In this document: positions 1 to 6,952 of the stretch, one piece after another | Layout of the letters: every line of letters starts with the position of its first letter | How positions within the stretch are numbered: the stretch's first letter is position 1 | From: Candidatus Hodarchaeota archaeon | Lineage (GTDB): Archaea; Asgardarchaeota; Heimdallarchaeia; Hodarchaeales; Hodarchaeaceae | Length of the DNA: 64,000 bases | Direction of reading: 5' to 3' | NCBI GenBank assembly: GCA_016840285.1 | Contig: JAEOSR010000154.1 | Coordinates: forward strand, 13,436 to 77,435 | Notes under the pieces: model-generated | Seen by the model: only the letters and a program-made list of their open reading frames with translations | Told to the model about the DNA's origin: nothing | Database searches by the model: none | Position numbers and translations under genes: made by a program

Positions 1-12
1 AAAACCAGCCAT
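1..12 (-). CDS. Archaeal histone paralogue, 5' end only (cut by window edge)
   Basis: Only the first four codons are inside the window, reading Met-Ala-Gly-Phe on the minus strand from an ATG at 12. They match the start of the complete histone at 463-666 (also M-A-G-F). The upstream DNA is also alike: a ggtga ribosome binding site 6-7 nt before the ATG, a GTGAG/CTCAC hairpin and a TTTATAAA box at corresponding places. I infer a tandem histone gene running out of the left edge; its length and integrity cannot be judged. Confidence 0.6.
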
Positions 13-32
13 TTTTAGTTTCACCTTTTCTC

Positions 33-53
33 GTGAGTTTTATACCAACTCAC
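33..53 (-). promoter_or_regulatory. Inverted repeat in leader of left histone gene
   Basis: A perfect 7-bp inverted repeat (GTGAGTT / AACTCAC) with a 7-nt loop lies between the TATA-like box at 78-86 and the start codon at 12. A near-identical element lies at the same place before the second histone gene (698-719). It could be a leader RNA hairpin or a dyad operator; the repetition before both genes is the evidence that it is functional. Confidence 0.45.
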
Positions 54-77
54 ACATGTTAGCAGATTTTTCCCCCC

Positions 78-86
78 TTTATAAAT
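78..86 (-). promoter_or_regulatory. TATA box of left histone gene
   Basis: TTTATAAAT lies about 65 nt upstream of the ATG. The upstream side (on the minus strand) reads GTAGAGTAAGA, a purine-rich stretch where the archaeal BRE is expected. The same block, with GTAGAGTAAAG followed by TTTATAAA, occurs before the second histone gene, supporting a shared promoter design. Confidence 0.5.
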
Positions 87-413
87 CTTACTCTACCACG
101 GTCGTTTTTTCCTCGTACTCCTCACTTTAAAATTAGTATGGTAAGTCATATCATGATAGATATCTTGGTGGCGCGAATAAATAGCGAAGAATAAATAAGA
201 TAAAGGATAAGAGAAAAATAGTTCCTTCTTCCCGAATGTCTTAAATTAGTTGTTTAGATCTCTAATTCTCAAATTATGTCTTATAAGAAGGTTGTAGATA
301 GAAAATTTACTACCATCATAAGGAGTAAAAAGAATAGAATTGTTTTTGATTGATTTTCATAAAATGATCAAGACTAATGAACTAATATGAAATGACTGGG
401 TGTTTATGTAAGG

Positions 414-434
414 AAAAAAAAGGGGGAAAAAAAA
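414..434 (-). terminator. Oligo-T transcription terminator of the histone gene
   Basis: Downstream of the histone stop codon, the minus strand reads T8-C5-T8. Archaeal RNA polymerase terminates at oligo-T tracts, and this one lies about 30-50 nt after the stop. Two GGTACC palindromes (436-441 and 459-464) sit between the stop and the tract. Confidence 0.5.
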
Positions 435-462
435 GGGTACCGTAAATGATGATCTGAGGTAC

Positions 463-666
463 CTATTTTGTTGCTGCCAACTTTATGTCGGACTCTTTCA
501 CTGTTTTTCGACCAGAGTGACGAGCTATCTCGACGGCATACTTAGCTAAGTTGGTGCCGTAATTCGTGAGAACTTCATTAAGACGATCAATCGCTTGGGC
601 TGACACACGATGTGCGCCTGCAGTTCTTATTAGCTTTTCAACTCTGGCTCTTGCAAAACCGGCCAC
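463..666 (-). CDS. Archaeal histone (HMfB family)
   Basis: This 67-aa protein is a single histone fold that wraps and compacts DNA as dimers or longer polymers in the cytoplasm. The family signature is clear: a short basic helix 1 (residues 2-15), the long central helix (about 19-48) and the C-terminal SGRKTVKESDIKLA loop and helix. There is no N-terminal tail, as is usual for archaeal histones. The start is GTG at 666, preceded by an AGGTGAAG ribosome binding site. It sits in tandem with a second histone gene at the left edge that has the same promoter and leader hairpin, so the two are probably recent duplicates under common control. An oligo-T tract follows. Confidence 0.95.
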   Translation of the reverse strand: MAGFARARVEKLIRTAGAHRVSAQAIDRLNEVLTNYGTNLAKYAVEIARHSGRKTVKESDIKLAATK

Positions 667-697
667 TTTTCTTCACCTTTTCTCATAGATAACGGTT

Positions 698-719
698 GTG
701 AGTTCTTGTTTGAGCTCAC
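698..719 (-). promoter_or_regulatory. Inverted repeat in leader of the complete histone gene
   Basis: GTGAGTT (698-704) pairs with AGCTCAC (713-719) over 7 positions including one wobble, with an 8-nt loop. It lies between the TATA box at 743-751 and the GTG start at 666, exactly like the element before the left histone gene. Possible roles are autoregulation by an RNA hairpin or binding of a dimeric regulator. Confidence 0.45.
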
Positions 720-742
720 TGTTGTTAAGGAAAATCACCTAG

Positions 743-751
743 TTTATAAAC
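743..751 (-). promoter_or_regulatory. TATA box of the complete histone gene
   Basis: TTTATAAAC lies about 77 nt upstream of the start, with the purine-rich GTAGAGTAAAG on its upstream side. It is conserved in sequence and position with the box before the left histone gene. Confidence 0.5.
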
Positions 752-779
752 TTTACTCTACTCTTGGCATCGAATTCCT

Positions 780-1292
780 TCTACGTTTCACGATAACACA
801 AAGAAGATAAGTCATATTGAGGTAGACGAAAAGAAGCTGGGAAAAAAATGTCTTAGTCCACACCATTATTGTTAATTTTAAGCTTAACAAAAATTATTTT
901 ATTTAGTATCTAATGATTTAAACGAATGTATCATGAAGAAATCTTCTAAGGTATGGTACTATAATGTCAAAAAAGCTTAAGAGAAATTAAACGAAACATC
1001 GCTGAAAGAATAAGAGAAATAAGAAGAAACATGAACCCTAAAATATTATAAAATGATTAGATTATTTATCTACTTCATATCAGGCGTTTTAATACTTTTA
1101 CTGCGAATTGATGAAACTTATCATTCATTTTGACTGATATATTGATTCTGAAAATATTAATATTAAAATTATTTAGTGAACTATTCTACATTGCTTTCTT
1201 TAATAAGGCTTTAAACATGATTATTTCACAGTAGAAGTTTTAAATATTAAGAGAAAAAAAGTAAAGAGCTAATTGAATGAAGCTGATTTAGA
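780..1292. other. Long AT-rich intergenic region, no gene seen
   Basis: About 510 bases between the histone promoter and the next gene. I see no open frame with a convincing start and no RNA gene. A GTTAA...TTAAC dyad occurs near 870-890, and AGAAATAAGAAGAAAC-like purine runs near 1010-1030. It presumably holds the divergent promoter of the membrane protein gene. Confidence 0.4.
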
Positions 1293-2639
1293 ATGGCATT
1301 ACGAGAAAATAGATTTGTTTTAGGGATTCTTTTTCCATTAATGTATGAGATCAGTTTAATTGAAGCTTATCTTTTCTTTATGGCAAATAAATTCGAACTC
1401 TTTCTACTCCTCCCCACAATCCTCTTGATCTTCCCCGCGTATATATTCTACATCTATAGTCCATACCTAATAGTGAGAATTAGTAGAGCTGCTGAAATGT
1501 ATTCTGAATCATTAAGAAAAAACATAAATCAAATTTTTCTACTAAAAAAAATTGATTTAGATGTGAAAACAAAAAAAGAACTGCAGAAAAATATCCAAAA
1601 TGAGTTACTCCCGAAATTAAGAATGTTATTTCGGAGAGGTTATATCGATTCCTATTTCACAAGAGATGACACCATCTCTGACGAGAAAATGCTAACATTC
1701 AGAGAAGCGCTGTTTCTTTTTTCAATATGTTATGGGTTGATTAATATAATAAATGTAGGGACAATTATCTATCTACATTTTGATTCAATAGACTTAGATT
1801 TTCTCTATATAGACCAGATCATTAATCCAATTAATGTAGCCTTTTTTGGGACTCTTTTCAGCACTCTTGTGATTTTATCTTTGATACTGTTTTTCCACTC
1901 GCGAAAAAATCTCGCAACGTTGATTTGTAAGACTAGTTATAATTTATCCTTCCCTGCACTTGATCAGGATCTTAAGGTCAAAACCCGACAAGTAGAGCTT
2001 GATTCAATAAGAAGGTTCCCACTTGCAGATAAAATAGGGACAAAATTGGCTGCAAACTGGGATCTTGTGTCAAAAATATATTTTGATTTTATTGAGTCAC
2101 ATATTAACGAAGAATTACGGGATTATACCCGAAGAGAAGTCGCACGAGCTTTGGTATTAGAGCAGTACTCCTCAATGCTCCATAACCTTAATCTACCAAA
2201 AGAGAAACGAAAAGAACTTGAAATGCAGTTCTTCCTTGGCCACTCGGTAACAGCAATAGAGGAACTAGGATCCTCTGAAGAAGAAGCTGAATCTTTAAAG
2301 CTAGACATGTTTTACTCAGCAAAAAAATTAGAGAAATGGGATGAACTATCATCTGATGAACATATCTCAACGTTTCTATTCTTATGGAGGTCAACAGAAA
2401 CTCTGTTTAGACATGTCCTCTGGAAACGAAATGCTTATCCAAAGGACGACCAGTCGTGGCTGTCCATTGTTAATGCTCTCCTACGAGAACAATTACTGAC
2501 AATAAGGGAAAATAAAGATCTGAAAAGAATACGACTACGTAGAAATGCTATGCTCCATCGGTCACAGGACCGATTTGTGAGTAAAGAAGATATAGAGGAC
2601 TTATTAAATCTCCTTCAAGTAGTAATAGACCGATCCTAG
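1293..2639 (+). CDS. Membrane protein with C-terminal HEPN-like domain
   Basis: I do not recognise the full 448-aa protein. It has two N-terminal membrane segments (about 8-30 and 35-58), a charged helical stretch, two more segments (about 140-165 and 180-203) and a cytosolic helical region from 210. The last 90 residues look like a HEPN domain: helices around a Trp/Arg-rich segment, then R417-N-A-M-L-H422, which fits the R-x4-6-H ribonuclease motif, then a final helix. HEPN proteins are often RNases of toxin or defence systems; whether this one is active is inference. The start is ATG with no strong ribosome binding site. It converges with the PhzF gene, and the stop codons overlap by 4 nt. 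Confidence 0.75.
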   Translation: MALRENRFVLGILFPLMYEISLIEAYLFFMANKFELFLLLPTILLIFPAYIFYIYSPYLIVRISRAAEMYSESLRKNINQIFLLKKIDLDVKTKKELQKNIQNELLPKLRMLFRRGYIDSYFTRDDTISDEKMLTFREALFLFSICYGLINIINVGTIIYLHFDSIDLDFLYIDQIINPINVAFFGTLFSTLVILSLILFFHSRKNLATLICKTSYNLSFPALDQDLKVKTRQVELDSIRRFPLADKIGTKLAANWDLVSKIYFDFIESHINEELRDYTRREVARALVLEQYSSMLHNLNLPKEKRKELEMQFFLGHSVTAIEELGSSEEEAESLKLDMFYSAKKLEKWDELSSDEHISTFLFLWRSTETLFRHVLWKRNAYPKDDQSWLSIVNALLREQLLTIRENKDLKRIRLRRNAMLHRSQDRFVSKEDIEDLLNLLQVVIDRS

Positions 2640-3538
2640 ATGAAGAACTTCCCCTCGACTGTTATCTCTACTTCCCCACCAACAATAACTTCCGTAATTT
2701 CGTCTTTTTCATAGGAGCATTGAACAATCAATTTACTTGGTCTATTGATTTCATATCCTTGTTCTAGAATGAAAGTTGTTCCTCTAGGATAATTAGATAA
2801 AACCTGATATACTTCTAGATAACCTCCTAATGGCCCTGCAGCACTTCCCGTCGCAGGATCTTCTGGAACTCCTGCAGAAGGGGCAAACATTCTAACATGT
2901 ACATGGGAATCATCATAAACTGTGTCGGGTGTGAAAACCAACAGCTCTTGAGAGGGAAATCCCTCCAATGTTTTGAGTAACAAATTTGTATCTAAATTTA
3001 TGGTCTGAATTGCTTCCAATGAAGTAAGAGGGACAACGAGGAATGGAAATCCTGTAGAAACAAATTGCATTGGGAATTTGTGTAAGATTAAATCGGGTGA
3101 AATCCCCATAATCTCTGCTATGGCCTCCGTATCTTGGAATTCTGCTAAGAATTCAGGTGTAGCTTGGTGCATTTTGACAAGATTATCATGAAATTCAACA
3201 ATGATTGGACCAATTCCTAATTCGAGATAAGCTCTCGTGTCTTCTGCACCAATAATTCCCTGGTTTCTCAACACAAAAGCTGTACCTAGTGTTGGATGAC
3301 CAGCAAAAGGAATTTCCCGACCTGGTGTGAAAATACGAACTTTTCGGACACATTTATCTACTTTTGAAGGGAGAACGAATGTTGTTTCCGAGAAATTCAT
3401 TTCTCTCGTAATTCCTTGCATCTGTTCTGTCGATAACTCATCTTCGGATAATTTCCAGAATGTTGCCAATTGATTACCTGAAAATTGAAAACGATCATCT
3501 GTAAATACACTTGTCTGTATAAAAGGGATTTCATGCAT
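2636..3538 (-). CDS. PhzF-family isomerase/epimerase
   Basis: The protein belongs to the phenazine-biosynthesis PhzF family (diaminopimelate-epimerase fold), which catalyses proton-shift isomerisations on mostly unknown small substrates. Family marks are SETTFV with the catalytic glutamate, the AGHPTLGTA block and DPATGSAAGPLGGYL near the C terminus. Its length of about 300 aa is typical. I choose ATG 3538 because a GAAGGT ribosome binding site lies just upstream and MHEIPFIQTSVF is the usual family start; a frame-extending ATG at 3565 lacks a binding site. It stands alone and is convergent with the HEPN membrane protein. Nothing suggests phenazine synthesis here. Confidence 0.9.
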   Translation of the reverse strand: MHEIPFIQTSVFTDDRFQFSGNQLATFWKLSEDELSTEQMQGITREMNFSETTFVLPSKVDKCVRKVRIFTPGREIPFAGHPTLGTAFVLRNQGIIGAEDTRAYLELGIGPIIVEFHDNLVKMHQATPEFLAEFQDTEAIAEIMGISPDLILHKFPMQFVSTGFPFLVVPLTSLEAIQTINLDTNLLLKTLEGFPSQELLVFTPDTVYDDSHVHVRMFAPSAGVPEDPATGSAAGPLGGYLEVYQVLSNYPRGTTFILEQGYEINRPSKLIVQCSYEKDEITEVIVGGEVEITVEGKFFI

Positions 3539-3586
3539 TTTTATTACCTTCTGTCCTTTCGTCATGCATTTTAATAAAAAATATTT

Positions 3587-3691
3587 TTAGGTTCTATGTA
3601 GAAAACCATGTTTTTGGGATACAACGGTAAATCCATACTGTTTATAAAGGTTATACGCTGGAATGTTCTCTTTGGAGACTTCTAGATAACA
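3587..3691 (-). pseudogene. C-terminal remnant of a GNAT acetyltransferase
   Basis: A minus-strand frame of 34 codons ending in TAA reads like the last helix-strand of a GNAT N-acetyltransferase: LEVSKENIPAYNLYKQYGF, the standard acetyl-CoA-site ending in Y-x3-G-F. An in-frame stop lies three codons upstream of this stretch and no start or N-terminal part is visible. I read it as a decayed gene. A full-length GNAT gene occurs at 14133-14642. Confidence 0.55.
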
Positions 3692-4001
3692 ATTTGTTTA
3701 TTCTGTATGATTAAATTTGATAAACATAGTTCCAGTAGAAGATTCTGTCGTCTATAATCCTCATATTCATCTTATCACACAAATCAAAGAATCATCATTG
3801 ATAGTAATCAATGAAATTTCAAATTAATGAGAGAAAAATAATATTAAAGACTTTAAGAATAGATGTATTGAGGTAATCCCAAAAACAAATATCCTCACAG
3901 TTAATATGAAATTAAACGAGTATAGCTTGGATGATTAAATAAACTTCGTCAAACGACACCTTGACGAAGGAAAAGAAGGTACCAAATAGGAGATAGAAGA
4001 C

Positions 4002-4220
4002 ATGAACCAATTTGTTAATGATTTTTTCGATATTTTCTTCATTATTAATTTAGGAACCTTATCTGCAGCGATTATAATTATTTTGGTAATATATTTTTCA
4101 ATTAAATTTCAGAAAAGATCGTTAGTGGAATGCACATTTTGTAAGGACAAGATTGGCAAAAATAATATTAAATACGGAGCTGGAAAACCCTATCATCATG
4201 AATGTTTAATACGACATTAA
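4002..4220 (+). CDS. Small single-pass membrane protein with CxxC...HxxC zinc motif
   Basis: The 72-aa protein has one transmembrane helix (about residues 12-36) followed by a basic segment and a cytosolic tail. The tail has C-T-F-C and then Y-H-H-E-C, a spacing suited to one zinc ion. AGGAGAT lies just upstream of the ATG, which supports translation. I know no family for it. It stands alone between two intergenic stretches; zinc binding is inferred from the residues only. Confidence 0.6.
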   Translation: MNQFVNDFFDIFFIINLGTLSAAIIIILVIYFSIKFQKRSLVECTFCKDKIGKNNIKYGAGKPYHHECLIRH

Positions 4221-4301
4221 TCCAATCTCAAGGTGTACTTGAAAATGAAGTGTAATAGGAATTGATTTATCGAATATCAGAAAATAAAGGAAAATTTAGT
4301 T

Positions 4302-4460
4302 CTAATGCCAACGCCAGCGATCTTCGGGTTTTATTTCTAGAGGTGGTTCTTTTCCATATTTTAATTCCAGATGGTGTAGTTCTTCCTTAAAATCCGCGTT
4401 TCTTTTAGACTTTTTGTCAGCATCAGTTAGATTTACGACTTTTATGTTAGTTCTCGACAC
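4302..4460 (-). CDS. Small hypothetical protein (52 aa)
   Basis: A minus-strand frame begins at GTG 4460 and runs 52 codons to TAG. The product is highly charged and ends in the striking KPEDRWRWH. Composition (K/E/D rich, one aromatic tail) is that of a real soluble peptide rather than random AT-rich sequence. A purine run (GGAAAG) precedes the start at about the distance of a ribosome binding site. No family is recognised and it overlaps no other gene. Moderate confidence only. Confidence 0.5.
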   Translation of the reverse strand: MSRTNIKVVNLTDADKKSKRNADFKEELHHLELKYGKEPPLEIKPEDRWRWH

Positions 4461-4647
4461 CTTTTTTCTTTCCTATTAAGCTGTTGACCATATTGGTCGC
4501 TAGTTTAACATTGAAAGCTATAATAAACACACTAAAAAACACACATGTTACCCATGTCATGCATTATCTCAAAATCAGTTTTTCAACCTGTTCAAATAAC
4601 CATTTGAGAAATAAAAAAGCTTTTTGCAAAGAACAGAAGGCATCGAT

Positions 4648-6063
4648 GTGAATCCTCGAATTAAGGAAACGAAAGATCCTCTAAAATTAGTACGATCTGG
4701 AGTTTTCGCATTAGAAAGAAAGAAATGGTCAAAGGCGCGGAGAAAATTCGAGGCTGCATTAAATGACGATGAGATGCGACAAAACGCAGGAGTATGGGCT
4801 AATTATGGCATTACTTTAACTAATCTTGACCATATCTCGGAAGCACAAAAAGCTTTCGCGAAGGCGGTCAGTTTAGACAAGAAAAATGCCAGATTATGGG
4901 TAAAGAAAGGTCTAACTGAAGCTCGACTAGGAAGCAATAACGAAGCGATGAAAAGTTTTGAAAAAGCCCTTCGATTTGATAAAAAAGATCCTGAAATACC
5001 TATTTTACTTAGTAGGATTCTCAGAAAACAAGAGGATACCAAAAAAGCCATCAAAATTCTTGAGTCAGCTCTGAAAAAAATTCCTCAATCATCTCAAATC
5101 CCTATTGAACTAGCGATAATATACAACAAACAAGATGAAGATAAAAAATCTGAAGAAATCTTAGCAAAAGCCATTCAAACAGCTAGTCAGCCTGATCCAG
5201 GCCTTCTACTAGGACAAACTTTATTGGATAAGAAAGACTTCAATCATTCTATTCTTGTATATCAAGAGATAGTGTCTCGATTTCCCCAATCACATCATGC
5301 ACAATATGGATTGGGTGTCGCGTATCACGCGAATGAAGAATGGGATAAAGCCCTAGAGGAATATAAGAAAGCTATACCTTTGTTTCGTCCCGAAAAACCA
5401 CGTCAAAGCCTTTTTATCAACATGGGACGTGTCCTGAAGAATTTAAAACGTTCTAAAGAAGCCATTGATGCACTTTATCAAGCAAAAAAGTACGGAAAAC
5501 CAACTTTGGAGATTTCTCTCCTACTTGCTGAATTATTTTTAGAGATTAATCGTCCTGATCGAGCAAAACGCGCCTTAGAAGATGGAGTACGCCTTGATAA
5601 AAATAATCCTGCTATTCGTTTTTATTTAGGCCTGACTTTGCTACAATTGAAAGATATTCTTAGAGCCAAAGAAAACTTTCATAAGGCTATTGAGCTGGAT
5701 CCTGAATTTCATGAAAGTAAATTACAACTATCACGATTATCAATACAAGAAAAAGATTTTAAGACAGCATATGCCCTAGCAAATGAGGTGGCTATAGCTG
5801 ATCCCAGCCACATTCCTGGGAATCGTTTGGCGGCTAAATTAGCATACGATATGCGAAATTTTAAAAGAACAATTGAGTTACTTGAGCCAATAATCATAAA
5901 AGATCCTAAACAGCATCTAGAAGAGTTGGAACTAATACTCAACTCATGGTTGCTGCTTAGTCAGCCTGAAAAGGCAAAAACATTTTTAAAGAAGCTCTTA
6001 GGAGAAGATAAAGCCTTAAAAGATCTACTACAATCAAAAGCATTTTTCACTCAATTTTTCTAA
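4648..6063 (+). CDS. Tetratricopeptide-repeat protein
   Basis: About 470 residues made almost wholly of TPR units (roughly twelve). Repeats of the form W/L-x2-L/G-Y-x8-A-x4-A-x2-L-D/P are visible from residue 20 to the end, for example AQKAFAKAVSLDKKNARLW and AKENFHKAIELDPEFHESK. TPR arrays act as protein-binding scaffolds; the partner is unknown. There is no signal peptide or membrane segment, so it is cytoplasmic. GTG at 4648 is preferred because AGAAGG lies 7 nt upstream; a TTG at 4624 would add eight residues without a binding site. It may be co-transcribed with the HAD phosphatase 70 bases downstream. Confidence 0.9.
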   Translation: MNPRIKETKDPLKLVRSGVFALERKKWSKARRKFEAALNDDEMRQNAGVWANYGITLTNLDHISEAQKAFAKAVSLDKKNARLWVKKGLTEARLGSNNEAMKSFEKALRFDKKDPEIPILLSRILRKQEDTKKAIKILESALKKIPQSSQIPIELAIIYNKQDEDKKSEEILAKAIQTASQPDPGLLLGQTLLDKKDFNHSILVYQEIVSRFPQSHHAQYGLGVAYHANEEWDKALEEYKKAIPLFRPEKPRQSLFINMGRVLKNLKRSKEAIDALYQAKKYGKPTLEISLLLAELFLEINRPDRAKRALEDGVRLDKNNPAIRFYLGLTLLQLKDILRAKENFHKAIELDPEFHESKLQLSRLSIQEKDFKTAYALANEVAIADPSHIPGNRLAAKLAYDMRNFKRTIELLEPIIIKDPKQHLEELELILNSWLLLSQPEKAKTFLKKLLGEDKALKDLLQSKAFFTQFF

Positions 6064-6136
6064 ACGAAATCAAAGTCCTAAACTGAGTTATTCAAGGAAA
6101 ATGATTATACACCTATCTCCAGAATGAAGGATATGA

Positions 6137-6934
6137 ATGAAATTGGAGACTAAACTAAGCAATAAGCGTTTTGTGCTTATGGACTGTGATGGTGTAGTCT
6201 GGAAGGGAAATCATACAATTGAAGGAGCCCAATCTATCCTAGAAAAATTAGAACAGATAGGATTTAGGTTAGGATTTGTAACAAACAATTCCAGTTTATC
6301 ACGACTAGGTTTTAAACGAAAATTTGAATCATTAGGGTTCACTCCACACAATTACACAATCATAAATTCCGCTTATGGTGCAGCGATACATTTAGCAAAT
6401 AAGCGTTACAACCGAGCTTTTATGATAGGGGAAGATGGGTTACGTAAAGAACTTGAGTTGCAAGATATTTATATCACACAAGAATATGAACAGCAGCTAC
6501 AGGGAGTCTGTATTGGGTGGGATCGTCAACTTACTTGGCAAAAACTAGCCGATGCCATGAGAGTTATTTTAAATGATAATGGTTTTTTTATAGGCACGAA
6601 TCCTGATAATAGCTTCCCGATGGAAGACTCTTTAGTCCCAGGAACAGGCGCAGGAATTGCTGCTCTAACAAATGCATGTGGAAAGGAGCCTGATATAATC
6701 ATTGGTAAACCCAATCGCTTCTTAATTGATATAACACTAGAAGAAATGGGCTGTTCTGATCCAACAGAAGCAGTGTATATTGGTGATCGTTTATCTACTG
6801 ATATTTTAGCAGGTATTAACGCTGGACTCGATACTGTATTAGTAAGAACAGGAATTTCCGATTCTCACATGAAAAATATTTTACCAACAGTGGAAATTGA
6901 TTCTATTACAGATATATTGGCAATATTAAATTAA
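6137..6934 (+). CDS. HAD-superfamily IIA phosphatase (NagD / phosphoglycolate-phosphatase-like)
   Basis: A 265-aa HAD hydrolase of subfamily IIA. The four motifs are present: nucleophile motif I MDCDGVVWKG near residue 15, motif II FVTNNSS near 55, motif III lysine in IIGKPN near 193 and the acidic motif IV YIGDRLSTDI near 213. The C2-type cap lies between motifs II and III. Relatives dephosphorylate sugar phosphates, nucleotides, phosphoglycolate or 4-nitrophenyl phosphate; the substrate cannot be told from sequence. A GAAGGA site precedes the ATG by 5 nt. It is cytosolic and in the same direction as its TPR and subtilase neighbours. Confidence 0.9.
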   Translation: MKLETKLSNKRFVLMDCDGVVWKGNHTIEGAQSILEKLEQIGFRLGFVTNNSSLSRLGFKRKFESLGFTPHNYTIINSAYGAAIHLANKRYNRAFMIGEDGLRKELELQDIYITQEYEQQLQGVCIGWDRQLTWQKLADAMRVILNDNGFFIGTNPDNSFPMEDSLVPGTGAGIAALTNACGKEPDIIIGKPNRFLIDITLEEMGCSDPTEAVYIGDRLSTDILAGINAGLDTVLVRTGISDSHMKNILPTVEIDSITDILAILN

Positions 6935-6952
6935 TAACGTTCTAGTCTGAAA

